Below are positions 8,945 to 18,170 of a DNA stretch of 64,000 bases, one piece after another. Each line of letters opens with the position of its first letter. The stretch's first letter is position 1. The DNA is taken from assembly GCA_028282705.1 (NCBI GenBank), contig JANQHI010000084.1, positions 59,059-123,058 of the forward strand. The letters run 5' to 3'. Both the position numbers and the translations under genes were made by a program. The DNA comes from Prolixibacteraceae bacterium. GTDB lineage: Bacteria > Bacteroidota > Bacteroidia > Bacteroidales > Prolixibacteraceae. The notes beneath the pieces are model-generated. The model did no database searches and had not been told where the DNA came from. It was given only the letters and a program-made list of their open reading frames with translations.

Positions 8945-9760
8945 TTAAAGCCCAAACTGGCTTTTTATCCCCTCTATAAATGTTTCATCATCAACTTGTT
9001 TCCTGTTGGCAATCCATGTTTTTGCATCTTCTCCTGCTATGTAACGCAACTGGTTTGTACCATCAGTTGCAGCAGTATAAATCACATCAGCAACAAGGCT
9101 GGCAGGTGAAGCATTGCCCAGGAGTTTTTCAAAGGCTGTAAATAGTTTTGTAATCATATCCTGGTATTCAACCAATGACTCATCATTGTTAAAATTGAAT
9201 GACCTTCCTGCAAAATCAGTGGCAATAGCCCCTGGCTCTACGATTTTTATTTTACAGCCAATTTGTTCAAATTCATAATTTAAGGCTTCAGAAATGCCTT
9301 CAACTGCAAATTTGGTCCCATGATATAGTGACCCCAGTGGGAATGTCATTTTCCCACCAACTGAGGAGATGTTTATGATAACACCATTTTTGTTTTCCCT
9401 GAAGTGGGGAAGGATAGCCTGTGTTACATCAATAAGCCCAATTACATTTACATTAAACTGACGGACAACTTTTTCTCTTGGGGCTGCCTCAATTGGGCCA
9501 TAAGCCCCATAGCCTGCATTGTTAACCAAAACATCAATCTTTCCAAATTTTTTGACCCCTTCACTGATGGCACTTTTGATAGAAGGCAAATCCAGTACAT
9601 CCAACCTGATTACCAAAACATTTTCCAATTTTGTAAGTTCTTCTTCTTTTTCAGGTGTGCGCATGGTGGCTACAACATTCCACCCTTTTTCCTGAAATAA
9701 CATGGCAGTAGCTTTTCCAATACCACTGCTTGCTCCTGTAATTAAAATTGTTTTACTCAT
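8945..9760 (-). CDS. Short-chain dehydrogenase/reductase (SDR)
   Basis: 271-residue classical SDR. Seen: cofactor motif TGASSGIG at about 8-15, DVLDL acidic motif, NNAG, catalytic Ser in NISSVGG, and the catalytic pair in YHGTK. The downstream EPGAIATDF is the usual PG motif. The length is slightly above the 250-residue norm because of a C-terminal extension. Substrate cannot be told from sequence. It is the third gene of the minus-strand run that begins with a TetR regulator at 11197 and is followed by a hairpin terminator. Confidence 0.9.
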   Translation of the reverse strand: MSKTILITGASSGIGKATAMLFQEKGWNVVATMRTPEKEEELTKLENVLVIRLDVLDLPSIKSAISEGVKKFGKIDVLVNNAGYGAYGPIEAAPREKVVRQFNVNVIGLIDVTQAILPHFRENKNGVIINISSVGGKMTFPLGSLYHGTKFAVEGISEALNYEFEQIGCKIKIVEPGAIATDFAGRSFNFNNDESLVEYQDMITKLFTAFEKLLGNASPASLVADVIYTAATDGTNQLRYIAGEDAKTWIANRKQVDDETFIEGIKSQFGL

Positions 9761-9836
9761 TGTTTTCTTTTTTTATATTCTCTATTCTGATATGACAAAA
9801 AAGCAATTAAATTGTTTCATTCCTCCCTTGTGTTAA

Positions 9837-10616
9837 TCATTTTACCTCCTGCATTTTCCTGACTTGCTTAAGCAGCATTTTTTTTGGAGTGAAGGGGATC
9901 ATTGCCATCATCATTTTTTGTGGGGTTGATAACCCTGATACAACATCTAATTTCCCTTTCAGCATCCCAAAATATCCATCTTCAGCTACACTTCTGGCAC
10001 TAACTGTTTTTTCAAACAAGCTGGTTTTATCCATCCCAGATGTACTTGCAAACTCTGTTTCAGTGGCACCAGGCATAAGGTTTGTTGCTGTGATGTTTGT
10101 GTCATGTAATTCTTCAGCTATTGCATTGCTAAAAAATGTTACATAAGCCTTGGTGGCAAAATAAACTGCCTGCAATGGGCCAGGCATAAAGCTGGCAGTT
10201 GAGGATACATTCAGGATTTTCCCTTCATTCTTTTTTACAAAGCCGGGTAAAAAGAGCCTTGTCAAGGCAGTAAGGGCAACCACATTCAGGTTGATCATGG
10301 CAAGGTCTGTTTCCCAATCCCTTTCATAAAATTTCCCGTGGCCTCCAAACCCTGCATTGTTGATCAGGTAATCTATTTCAACCTGTGCCTGATTCACCTC
10401 ATCATAAATTTCTTTTGGTGCTTCTGGCAAGCTAAGGTCTTTGGCAATTACCAACACTTTTACTGAATATTTTTGTTCCAGTTCAGTTTTTAATTGCTCC
10501 AGTTTGTTTTTACTCCTGGCAACTATTACCAGGCCTCCACCTCTTTCTGCATGGATGCGGGCCATCTCTTTTCCAATACCTGTGGAGGCTCCTGTTATTA
10601 ATGCTACTTTTTTCAT
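9837..10616 (-). CDS. Short-chain dehydrogenase/reductase (SDR)
   Basis: 259-residue classical SDR. Seen: TGASTGIG at about 8-15, NNAGFGGHG, catalytic Ser in NVSSTASF, and catalytic Tyr/Lys in YFATK. The C-terminus is Met/Lys-rich and looks amphipathic, as in the DltE/YqjQ-like subgroup often linked to lipid or fatty-acid reduction. It lies between the TetR gene (54 bp upstream) and the other SDR (76 bp downstream). A GTGAGTA-type dyad in the 54-bp gap matches one upstream of the TetR gene, so TetR control is plausible. Confidence 0.9.
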   Translation of the reverse strand: MKKVALITGASTGIGKEMARIHAERGGGLVIVARSKNKLEQLKTELEQKYSVKVLVIAKDLSLPEAPKEIYDEVNQAQVEIDYLINNAGFGGHGKFYERDWETDLAMINLNVVALTALTRLFLPGFVKKNEGKILNVSSTASFMPGPLQAVYFATKAYVTFFSNAIAEELHDTNITATNLMPGATETEFASTSGMDKTSLFEKTVSARSVAEDGYFGMLKGKLDVVSGLSTPQKMMMAMIPFTPKKMLLKQVRKMQEVK

Positions 10617-10635
10617 CTTTCTTTTAATTTAATAT

Positions 10636-10647
10636 GTGAGTACTTAC
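10636..10647. promoter_or_regulatory. Candidate TetR operator between regulator and SDR
   Basis: GTGAGTACTTAC is a near-palindrome. Together with 11206-11217 (GTGAGTAATCAC) it gives a shared consensus, on the minus strand AAGT(A/G)A(G/T)TACTCACA. Both copies lie in the only two places where the local TetR regulator would be expected to bind. Confidence 0.45.
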
Positions 10648-10669
10648 TTTTTTGCATATATAAAAAATT

Positions 10670-11197
10670 TTAGATAACCTGATACTTGTGCAATAAAAAC
10701 TGGGTTAGTTCATTGACATTGAGTGATGAACCTTTCAATGTGGCTGAGCCTATCCCATCAATAAATAATATTAGTAGACTTGCTTCAAGCTCAGGGTGTT
10801 GGTAGTTTAATTTCCTAAAAGCATTGGTTAGTGCCATGTGAAGTGGTTCCATTTTTTTATCACCACTTACTTCCAGCTCCCACTTCAGTTTGAATTGCAG
10901 TTTCCAGAAGTCATAGTCAGCTTTATCAATATTTACAGGCATTTCAATGGTTTTTTGGATTACTCCTTTAGGGTCTGATTCCATAACTATGTTAACCACA
11001 AGTTCTTTGAATTTTTTCTCTCCTTCATCCAGAATAGCCTGCAACAATCCTTCTTTATTTCCAAAATGCCTAAATATCAGCCCTTCAGAAACTCCTGCCT
11101 TTTTTGCAACTTTACTAGTTGAGGTGGCATGGTAACCTTCTTTTGCAAACAATTGCAATGCTGCCTGTAATATCTTTTCTTGCTTTTCAGTCATCAA
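10670..11197 (-). CDS. TetR/AcrR-family transcriptional regulator
   Basis: 175 residues. The N-terminal helix-turn-helix (about 5-52) carries ILQAALQLFAKEGY, TSKVAKKAGVSEGLIFRHF and NKEGLL, the full TetR_N pattern. The C-terminal ligand domain is helical and has no recognisable ligand signature; TetR regulators beside SDR genes in this phylum often sense fatty-acyl compounds, but that is only an analogy. First gene of the minus-strand run; a dyad at 11206-11217 immediately upstream suggests autorepression. Either the first or second Met could be the start. Confidence 0.88.
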   Translation of the reverse strand: MMTEKQEKILQAALQLFAKEGYHATSTSKVAKKAGVSEGLIFRHFGNKEGLLQAILDEGEKKFKELVVNIVMESDPKGVIQKTIEMPVNIDKADYDFWKLQFKLKWELEVSGDKKMEPLHMALTNAFRKLNYQHPELEASLLILFIDGIGSATLKGSSLNVNELTQFLLHKYQVI

Positions 11198-11205
11198 TGA
11201 TGATT

Positions 11206-11217
11206 GTGAGTAATCAC
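11206..11217. promoter_or_regulatory. Candidate TetR operator upstream of tetR gene
   Basis: GTGAGTAATCAC has GTGA/TCAC arms and shares its left half and the TT-flank with the site at 10636-10647. It lies 9 bp upstream of the TetR start, where binding would block transcription. Confidence 0.45.
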
Positions 11218-11266
11218 TTGCAAAAATAGATATTATTTTTTAACCACCAATTTTTTTTGAGTTTTT

Positions 11267-11500
<234 letters not shown>

Positions 11501-11503
11501 GCA

Positions 11504-12073
11504 TTATTTTTTCCTGCCTATTAATAAAATGGAGTCATTCTCTTCAAATTCTGGGTAGCTTATAACTGAAAGAACCTCAAAATATGGAGCAAAGAATTGT
11601 TTCAAACCAGAATCTTTGTGATAATTAACAAAAAGCCCTTTGAAGGTTTCAGAGCCATCTCCTTTCCAAAATGAATGGCAGACAATACCACGAGGATGTA
11701 GGATATCATGTTGCCGCTTAATTGAGTCAGCCAATTCATTGTCTTTTAGGTGATGAAGTACTTTATTGGAATAAATCCCATCAAAATTTTTGCTTACTTT
11801 TAAAGTTGTGGCATCTAATTCAAGAAATTCCCCATTAGGGTTTTTAGAGATTAAGTGGTTGAGAAACTCCCTTGAATTGTCTGAGCCTGTAACATTGTAA
11901 AAACTGTCCAGGATTTTCCAATCTGTCCCAGGTCCTGAACCAATTTCAAGTAGATTTGATTTTTCAGGCAAAACTTGCTTGAGTTTTTCAATCAGTTGGC
12001 TGCCATCAACATCCTTTGCCAACTTAATATACTCCTGTACTGATTCTTTTGTTTTATAATATTCTCCAACCAT
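11504..12073 (-). CDS. Class I SAM-dependent methyltransferase
   Basis: About 189 residues from the MVGEYY start at 12073, which has an AGGA a few bases upstream; an alternative ATG lies at 12094. Seen: motif I LLEIGSGPGTD, the acidic ribose-binding residue in VTGSDNS, and a LELDATT / VLHHLKD pattern of small-molecule methyltransferases. No membrane segment. The substrate is unknown. It is followed by the histidine kinase remnant, and the cupin gene is upstream on the same strand with about 100 bp between. Confidence 0.82.
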   Translation of the reverse strand: MVGEYYKTKESVQEYIKLAKDVDGSQLIEKLKQVLPEKSNLLEIGSGPGTDWKILDSFYNVTGSDNSREFLNHLISKNPNGEFLELDATTLKVSKNFDGIYSNKVLHHLKDNELADSIKRQHDILHPRGIVCHSFWKGDGSETFKGLFVNYHKDSGLKQFFAPYFEVLSVISYPEFEENDSILLIGRKK

Positions 12074-12170
12074 TAGTTCCTGTTTTATGTACACTTTTTA
12101 TTTACCACAAATATCCTTACAGGGTAAACCTTTTACTGCCTGGTTTTGTTTTTTCGGGTACCAGAAATAG

Positions 12171-12482
12171 CTATTTTTTTTGCTTTATTGCCAGAAGTTT
12201 TAAAGGTTCAGTATAAGGATTATGCCAGGTTCTCTCCAGGTTCTTTTTTACATGGATAACATCTCCTTCTGAAGCATCTGTTTTTTCATTTACAATAGTG
12301 ATATTTCCCTTTCCGGATACAACATAAAAGGTAACATCAATGGGTAAGGCATGTGCAGGAACTAAACCATCTTCAAGAATGTGTAGTTCTACAATATTAT
12401 TTTTGCTGGTAGCTGCCAAAAGGTAACCACTTGCTTTTTCTGTTTTCAGTACTTCTGTTTTTTTATTGTAAGGATAGATCAT
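12171..12482 (-). CDS. Small cupin-domain protein
   Basis: About 103 residues from MIYPYNK at 12482. Seen: a single cupin barrel with AHALPIDVTFYVVSGKG (motif 1 region, one metal-type His) and GDVIHV..ERTWHNPY (motif 2 region, His late). Canonical cupin motif 1 usually has two His and a Glu; here His and Asp are visible, so metal binding is uncertain. Such single-domain cupins are sensors or small isomerases/oxygenases; no substrate can be assigned. It sits alone between a methyltransferase and a TlpA lipoprotein gene on the same strand. Confidence 0.75.
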   Translation of the reverse strand: MIYPYNKKTEVLKTEKASGYLLAATSKNNIVELHILEDGLVPAHALPIDVTFYVVSGKGNITIVNEKTDASEGDVIHVKKNLERTWHNPYTEPLKLLAIKQKK

Positions 12483-12637
12483 TATTTTATGTTTTATGAA
12501 TGTTTGACAAACAATGTGCATTATTCACATGCATTACCGTCATCTGTCAAAGACAGGTTGGTGGTGGTTGAACAAGGGCAAAACGTAGGAAAACTAAGCC
12601 TGGTCACATTACATTTGTACATTGTTGCCGCATGTTA

Positions 12638-14110
12638 TTATATATTTATTTCTTTTTCTAATTCTTTTAAATTTGATGGACGACTGGCATGTTCTTTTAT
12701 AATATTTCCATTTTCATCAATCAGTATATACCATGGAATACTTAATGAACCATCTCGGTCAAATATTTTTCTCAAATCATTACCAAGCTCCTCATTCGCC
12801 CTAATATGATAGCCTTCTAAATCGTAAAACTTAATCATATCTTTCCATTGGGTATCATATCTATCGCGGTCTATTGATATATAAAGTATCTCAACGTTTT
12901 TCGCAGCAAGCAATTTTTTTAATTCTTTTTTGTGTTTAAATTCTGCTTTGCAGGGACCACACCATGTTGCCCACACGTCAACGTAAACTTTTTTCCCATT
13001 TAATGAACTAACGCTTTCTTTTAAAGAAGTAATTTTTTCATAGCCATCTATAAATTTTGTGTTTTTGCTGAATGGTTCTTTTTTCTTTTTATGAAATTCA
13101 ACAATAGGGATTACCAATGGCTCTATATAACTCGTGTATTCACTATTTGGAAATTCTTTTTTGAACTCATCAAATAATGTAATTAGTTCCTTTTCATATT
13201 TTTTTTGGAAACACTCAGTATATAAGTAGCTGGCAATATAGTATTCTAGCATACTTGAACTAAGGTTTTTCTTTGATTCTTCAATATTATGGGTATGCCT
13301 TAGTCCTTTTTTCGATATTTCTTTTAGTTTTTCAAGGTCAAATGAATCATTGGTATACTCTTTAAACATGATGAAACTTTCTGCAAAAGAAAAATACCAG
13401 GGAGAACGAGTTAGACTACTTGACGTTGGTGATGTCTCAACAAAAGATTCTTCCCACATTTTTTGAATTTCTTTGGTAAATACTCCATTGTTGCGCTGGT
13501 CATCTTGCATTTTCTTTATAAATGCAACTGTTCCTTGAATAGCTGAATAATAACAATCTCTATCAATCTTTATAAGCTGAAAATAATCTTCGGAGATTTC
13601 TCCATTATTAAGTAGTTCTTCAAATAAAGCAACTTCATCTTTTTTTAGTGATTTTAGTTTTAATTTAATTTCAGTAGCAATAGAATCTTTAAGAAACTCT
13701 CTGGCTCCTGATTGGATATGACCAGGATTAGGTAAGGAATTATAGATTTTTTGTCCTTTTTGATTTTCGCCTAGAATTTTAAATTGTTTTTCTTTCAGTT
13801 TCAAATCAAAATGTACCTCATAGTTTATTCCCTTTTCTACTAACAAAGTTCCGTATGCTTTTCCGGGAATAAATATTTTCACAAAAGATGGTTTTTCAAT
13901 ATTCAATGAAATTGTAAAATTTCCCAATGAATCAGGTTGAACCGATTCTTTAAATGCAAAATCACACACTCCGTTTAATGGTAATGTGTATTCAATCTTC
14001 TCTGGAATATCTCCATCTATTATTCCTGATATTATTACCTCATTTTTATTGTTTTGGCAGCTAAATAATCCAGTTATTAGAATTGTAAAAATTAATTGAT
14101 GTAGTTTCAT
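12638..14110 (-). CDS. TlpA/DUF4369-type thioredoxin-like lipoprotein
   Basis: 490-residue predicted lipoprotein: signal with lipobox LFSC (Cys18), a long N-terminal region of the DUF4369 type found in Bacteroidota, then a C-terminal TlpA-like thioredoxin fold with WATWCGPC (active Cys at about 384 and 387) and a SIPWYILID segment supplying the cis-Pro. Expected to face the periplasm and reduce or exchange disulfides. Its layout matches the genes at 25344, 44200 and 51978, but it has no BlaI/BlaR1 partner. Downstream on the same strand comes the cupin gene after about 155 bp of non-coding sequence. Confidence 0.85.
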   Translation of the reverse strand: MKLHQLIFTILITGLFSCQNNKNEVIISGIIDGDIPEKIEYTLPLNGVCDFAFKESVQPDSLGNFTISLNIEKPSFVKIFIPGKAYGTLLVEKGINYEVHFDLKLKEKQFKILGENQKGQKIYNSLPNPGHIQSGAREFLKDSIATEIKLKLKSLKKDEVALFEELLNNGEISEDYFQLIKIDRDCYYSAIQGTVAFIKKMQDDQRNNGVFTKEIQKMWEESFVETSPTSSSLTRSPWYFSFAESFIMFKEYTNDSFDLEKLKEISKKGLRHTHNIEESKKNLSSSMLEYYIASYLYTECFQKKYEKELITLFDEFKKEFPNSEYTSYIEPLVIPIVEFHKKKKEPFSKNTKFIDGYEKITSLKESVSSLNGKKVYVDVWATWCGPCKAEFKHKKELKKLLAAKNVEILYISIDRDRYDTQWKDMIKFYDLEGYHIRANEELGNDLRKIFDRDGSLSIPWYILIDENGNIIKEHASRPSNLKELEKEINI

Positions 14111-14152
14111 TTTATGTCTTTTTTAATGTGGTAACATATAATATGTATGTAC

Positions 14153-14172
14153 CTTCTAATTTACAATTTTAT
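14153..14172 (+). repeat. 20-base sequence shared with 36102-36121
   Basis: The 20 bases starting CTTCTAATTTAC are identical at both intergenic positions, in the same orientation, about 22 kb apart. Both lie next to genes with unusual features (a broken membrane protein operon here, a possible acquired protease pair there). A chance match is possible in AT-rich DNA but unlikely at this length. Confidence 0.4.
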
Positions 14173-14196
14173 TGGATAAATTATTAAAAGGCGGTT

Positions 14197-14523
14197 TTAT
14201 TTTTGACCTTCTTTAAATTCCTTAAAGTAACCATTAATGGCATTAAAATAAACTTCGTAGGCTTTAATACCCTTTTCTGTTATATTGCAGGTTGTTAAGG
14301 GGTAGTTTCCTTTAAATGACTTGATTATTTTAATGTATCCTGCTTCTTTTAGCTTGTTTAGCTGAAAGCTTAGATTGCCTTTTGTAGTTTTTATGTTTTC
14401 AAGGAGGTAGCTAAATTCAGCTTTTTTAACACCCACCAAAATTGACATGATAGAGAGCCTAACCTGGGAGTGTAGTAAAGGGTCTAAATCTTTATACATG
14501 GCATTAGCTTTTCCTTTTAGCAT
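14197..14523 (-). CDS. Winged-helix transcriptional regulator (HTH_34-like)
   Basis: 108 residues as drawn, or 100 from MYKDLD at 14499. Seen: LDPLLHSQVRLSIMSILV, then a helix-turn-helix FSYLLENIKTTKGNLSFQLNKLKEAGYI and wing, matching the small 'transcriptional regulator' family that Bacteroidota encode beside a DUF-type membrane protein. The longer start overlaps the preceding membrane protein frame by 20 bp, consistent with translational coupling; the shorter start removes the overlap. Its likely operators are the dyads at 15142-15182 upstream of the operon. Confidence 0.82.
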   Translation of the reverse strand: MLKGKANAMYKDLDPLLHSQVRLSIMSILVGVKKAEFSYLLENIKTTKGNLSFQLNKLKEAGYIKIIKSFKGNYPLTTCNITEKGIKAYEVYFNAINGYFKEFKEGQK

Positions 14524-15116
14524 ATAGTATGTGGCCAGGAATAATAAATGCTACCATCCAGCCAATTGCTTCAATAAGTAATTGCTCTTGCAGGCTAAAA
14601 AAGGAGGCCAGTAGGGCTAAACCCCCAAAAATAATCCCTCCAATAATGACCAGCTTATAACGCAAAATCCCTCCTGTAGCTGTTAAGGCGAAAGCTATCA
14701 TGACCATAAATATGGGGTGCTGGAGCTCAAAATATACAGTTTCAACACATTAAATTTGATGACATTTACTAATACCAGGCAAATAAATAAGGAAACCCAC
14801 ACATGACGTAGAGAAACCCCAATGTAAGTTTGTACTTTCCTGCGTTGCCTCAAGATGTAGAAGAGGGTATATGCAATTGCTGCAAAAGAGAGTATCACTC
14901 TTAATACCCTTACCAGTTGCATAATGTTTTCAGCAGGGGGGAAACCCCCACCAGGTAGTTCAGGAAGAAATAGTTGGTAAAGGCAATCCAGCCCCACGCA
15001 ATAAATAGTATCCCATCACTTTTTAGTTTTTTTTGGGAAACCTCTATCATTTCCCTGATTACCTGAAGGGAGTCGTGCTGATTAAAAGAACCTGGCCTAT
15101 TTTCAATTGTTTTCAT
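14504..15116 (-). pseudogene. Membrane protein gene with two frameshifts
   Basis: One gene of about 200 codons is spread over three frames: 15116-about 14935 (MKTIENRPG...IREMIEVSQKKL..FIAWGWIAF), about 14940-14740 (AENIMQLVRVLRV..YIGVSLRHVWVS), and about 14740-14504 (HPIFMVMIAFALTATGG to the stop). The pieces join into a four-to-five-helix protein of the kind paired with HTH_34 regulators in Bacteroidota. The first shift falls at the run of six G at 14936-14941, the second near 14730-14745. Two independent shifts favour genuine decay, but homopolymer sequencing errors cannot be excluded. Confidence 0.75.
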
Positions 15117-15141
15117 GGCATGAAGTTTAATATTTAAAACA

Positions 15142-15182
15142 AGTTTGTATTGCAATACCTAATATAGTTTGTAATACAAACC
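15142..15182. promoter_or_regulatory. Paired palindromic operators for the HTH_34-like regulator
   Basis: GTTTGTAATACAAAC at 15167-15181 is a perfect 7+1+7 palindrome. About 24 bp away, 15142-15158 (AGTTTGTATTGCAATAC) shares its left half and contains the perfect palindrome GTATTGCAATAC. Both lie 25-65 bp upstream of the broken membrane protein start, the position expected for autoregulation of the membrane protein/regulator operon. Confidence 0.6.
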
Positions 15183-15275
15183 AAATTTCTAGCAACTTTT
15201 TTTAAAGATTTTAATTGATTAATTTGAAGTAAAGCCTTTTTGTTTTAAGGCCTATCCAGGAATAAATCGATACAA

Positions 15276-16010
15276 CTATTTAGCCATTGCAATGGTTTTC
15301 ATTTCTTTGGGCATTTTTTCAATGGCATACCTTAATGCAGTTCTTGGCATAACAGCTTTGTTTCTGGACACAAAATCAAAAACCTCTTTTTGGTGTGTTT
15401 CACTAGCAGCCTTCAGCATCCACCCATAACCTTTTTGCACCAGGTAATCTTTATCTAGAAGCATATGGGCAGCAATTTCCAGGATGTCATTTAAAAACTT
15501 TCCTTTCCTAGCAGGGATAATAAGGCTGACTGCAGCTGCCCTGCGCATCCACCTGTTTTCAGAATTGGTAAAGCTCTTTAAGTTTGACAGGAATCTAGGG
15601 TACATTTCAATAAATTCACCAATGGTGTGGTTACAGAGGGTGTCACACGAAGCCCAGTTGTTTACATAGTTGGCTACCCATTTTTCAAATACCCTGAAAT
15701 CATCAGGTTCATATTGCTTATGGATAGCATATGACCAGTGGCAGGCTATAAATGACTCTTCAATATAGCCAGATAGCCATAGCTGCTCGCAAAGGGCAAA
15801 TATTTCTGGCTTTGGACTGTTTTTTATTTCCTTGAAAACCTCTTTCCCAATTTTTCTCGCAACAGGCACCCTAACCCCATAGTACTTTATCTTTTCTTTG
15901 AAAAAGTTCTGGCTTATGGTTTTTGTTTTTTCATCAATATTTTGTTGTAGCTGCTGCCTGATGTTTTGGATAATGTGTTGCATTTCTTCGTATTTATTAT
16001 TCATACCCAT
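15276..16010 (-). CDS. DNA alkylation repair protein (AlkD-like)
   Basis: 244 residues, the usual size for the HEAT-repeat DNA glycosylase family AlkC/AlkD. Seen: the YYGVRVPVARKIGKEV start of the first repeats, NNWASCDTLCNHTIGEF (matching the NNWDxxD region of AlkD), RWMRRAAAVSLI and the KGYGWMLKAASE repeat near the end. Members excise N3- and N7-alkylated purines. It is cytoplasmic and has no signal. Start may be Met1 or Met3. It stands between two broken genes on the same strand. Confidence 0.88.
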   Translation of the reverse strand: MGMNNKYEEMQHIIQNIRQQLQQNIDEKTKTISQNFFKEKIKYYGVRVPVARKIGKEVFKEIKNSPKPEIFALCEQLWLSGYIEESFIACHWSYAIHKQYEPDDFRVFEKWVANYVNNWASCDTLCNHTIGEFIEMYPRFLSNLKSFTNSENRWMRRAAAVSLIIPARKGKFLNDILEIAAHMLLDKDYLVQKGYGWMLKAASETHQKEVFDFVSRNKAVMPRTALRYAIEKMPKEMKTIAMAK

Positions 16011-16074
16011 TATGCGTATTGGTAAGGTAATAATCTGGACAAAAAGTGCATTGTAGTGTTTTTGCTAACAAGGA

Positions 16075-17628
16075 TTATTCGATTTTTATCTGGCTTTTTT
16101 TGTATGAATACAATCCATTATTAAAGTCTCCATTACAAGCCTCTAATAACTTATCCTTAAGCTCTCTTAATTTCTCTGGATAGTTTTTTGATAAATCATG
16201 TTCTTCCCTATAATCATCTGGCAAATAAAAAAGTTCAAAAGCATCCTTAACAAGGTAAGACCTTAACTTCCATCCATCTTGTGTAATGAGTGTAGGCCCA
16301 ATAAATGATGAGAAAACGATAAAGTCATGTTCAACCACATGATTTTTTTCTATCAACTCTTTGTAAAAAGATAGGCCATCAGTTCTGATATTTCCTTTAT
16401 AACCTGATATTTCAGCAATAGTTGGCAACCAATAGGTCACTTTCTCTCCCTGGGCGAATTTTTTTTGGCCATTGAATAATTAATGGGACTTCAATCCCTC
16501 CTTGCAGGTTGCTTTTTTTTTAGCCCAGCCCTGCCACCATTACCATTAAAGATATCTCCTCCTAACTCACTATAATATTTTGATTCAAGGCCATTGAATA
16601 ATTCATCTGTTTGCATATTCCTGTAAGGTTTTTGGATGCGCCTCTCTTGAGCATAGTAGATTTCATGCCCATTATCTGAAGTGAATATCAAAATCGTGTT
16701 TTCCTGAATATTAAGGCTTTCTAATTTGCTCATTATCTCTCCAATGTTGTCATCAAGCATTTTAACTATTGATGCATATTCTTTTTCAATTTGGGTTAAG
16801 TGCACATTGTTTTTAAAATCGGGATGTACAGTTGGGATGGATACAGGGCCATGTGGCAATTGGGTAGGAAAATAAAGGAAAAATGGTTGATCCTTATTCT
16901 CTGAGATGAATTGGAGGATGCTGTCCATGAATATATGCTGGGAATAGGTCTTTTTGCCTTTTATATTCCAACGCTCATTATATGTTTCAGGTGTTTCAGG
17001 TTCTCCTGATTTACCACAGTTCGCAAGAGAATTTCTTTCAATTTTTATTAATTCGCCATTTCTGAATAAATATGGGGGATAGAATCCATGTGCCCTGACA
17101 TGGTTCATATACCCGAAATAGTGGTCCCAGCCATGCTGTGCTAGTTGTTGATGGGCTGCCGCAAAACCCCACTCCAACTTTCCAAATTGGGCAGTTTTGT
17201 ATCCTGCTTCTTTAGCAATTCCTGCAAGAAATTTAAAATTTTCAGGAGGTGGAGATAATTTCTTGTTAATGAGCTTCTCAATTTCTAGGTGAGTGTATTC
17301 TCCTGTGCTAATTTTTTTATAAATACCTGCATTGGTAATTTCAAATTTGCTTGAATTGCAATCATGAAGCCCAGTTAAAAGTGATGCCCTGGCTGGGGCA
17401 CATAACACGCAGGAATAAGCATTTCGGAAGCGCAACCCTTCTTTCGCGAGTTTGTCTATATGTGGGGTTTTTATGATCTGCTGCCCTTCATGGCCAAGTA
17501 ATCCTATGCCTAAGTCATCAGCATAAATTAAGATTATATTTGGTTTTTTATGCTTGTCTCTGTTGCATGAAGTATATTATTATTATGATTAATTTTAGAG
17601 CAATTAAGGCAATGCGAGAATATTTCAT
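16075..17628 (-). pseudogene. Sulfatase lipoprotein gene with frameshifts
   Basis: An arylsulfatase-type gene of about 510 codons split in three places. The start MKYSRIALIALKL at 17628 leads to a lipoprotein signal that shifts frame near an ATA-repeat at about 17575-17585, where TSCNRDKHKKPN resumes. Then IILIYADDLG (metal Asp pair), CAPAR (formylglycine-type motif) and LIFTSDNGHE are intact to 16491. A second shift at the run of nine T (16513-16521) and a third near 16447 separate the last 120 codons (VTYWLPTIAEISG onward, ending 16075). In its current form it cannot yield a full enzyme. Either a recent pseudogene or assembly error. Confidence 0.85.
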
Positions 17629-18170
17629 AATTCCAGTTTAATTATTACCAATAGTTTGATATTAGCATCCCTTTAAAGTTATCGCTAAATCTATTTAATG
17701 TCCTGTTATTCAATTGCTTTTAGTTTTAAGTGCCTTTAAGCATTTAAAATAAATAATCAAAATCCAATTTGCAATTTTATTGAATATATTCCAATTACAA
17801 TTTTTGGTTAGAAAAAATAAGGTTGTCCAATATTACGATTTTTTAAATACCTAATATAAACCTTGAAAACCAGTAAACAATTGGCAGTATTTAATTGCAA
17901 ATATTTATTTATGTGGGTGGTGCAGTTTTCAACTGCATTGTTATAGGTTAAGAAACCTCTAATCCCCGGATTGTTATAAAATTATAGGCAGGTAGGGATA
18001 TTTTTAAAAAAATATTCAATAAGCAATGTCAATTCTAAAAATTCATTTTTAAAAACAAGGATCAGTAAATAATTCTCTTTATTGCCAAAAAGGACTATGT
18101 TTTCCTGAAAGTAAAAATAAGGGGTGAATTACTTCATTAGGCAAAATAGCATCCAAACATCTAGCAACAA
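17629..18170. other. Intergenic gap, nothing recognised
   Basis: About 540 AT-rich bases between the broken sulfatase and the stop of nhaA. No credible gene, RNA or long repeat seen; a short AT hairpin (ATATTTTT/AAAAATAT, about 17998-18015) could end nhaA transcription weakly. Confidence 0.4.
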
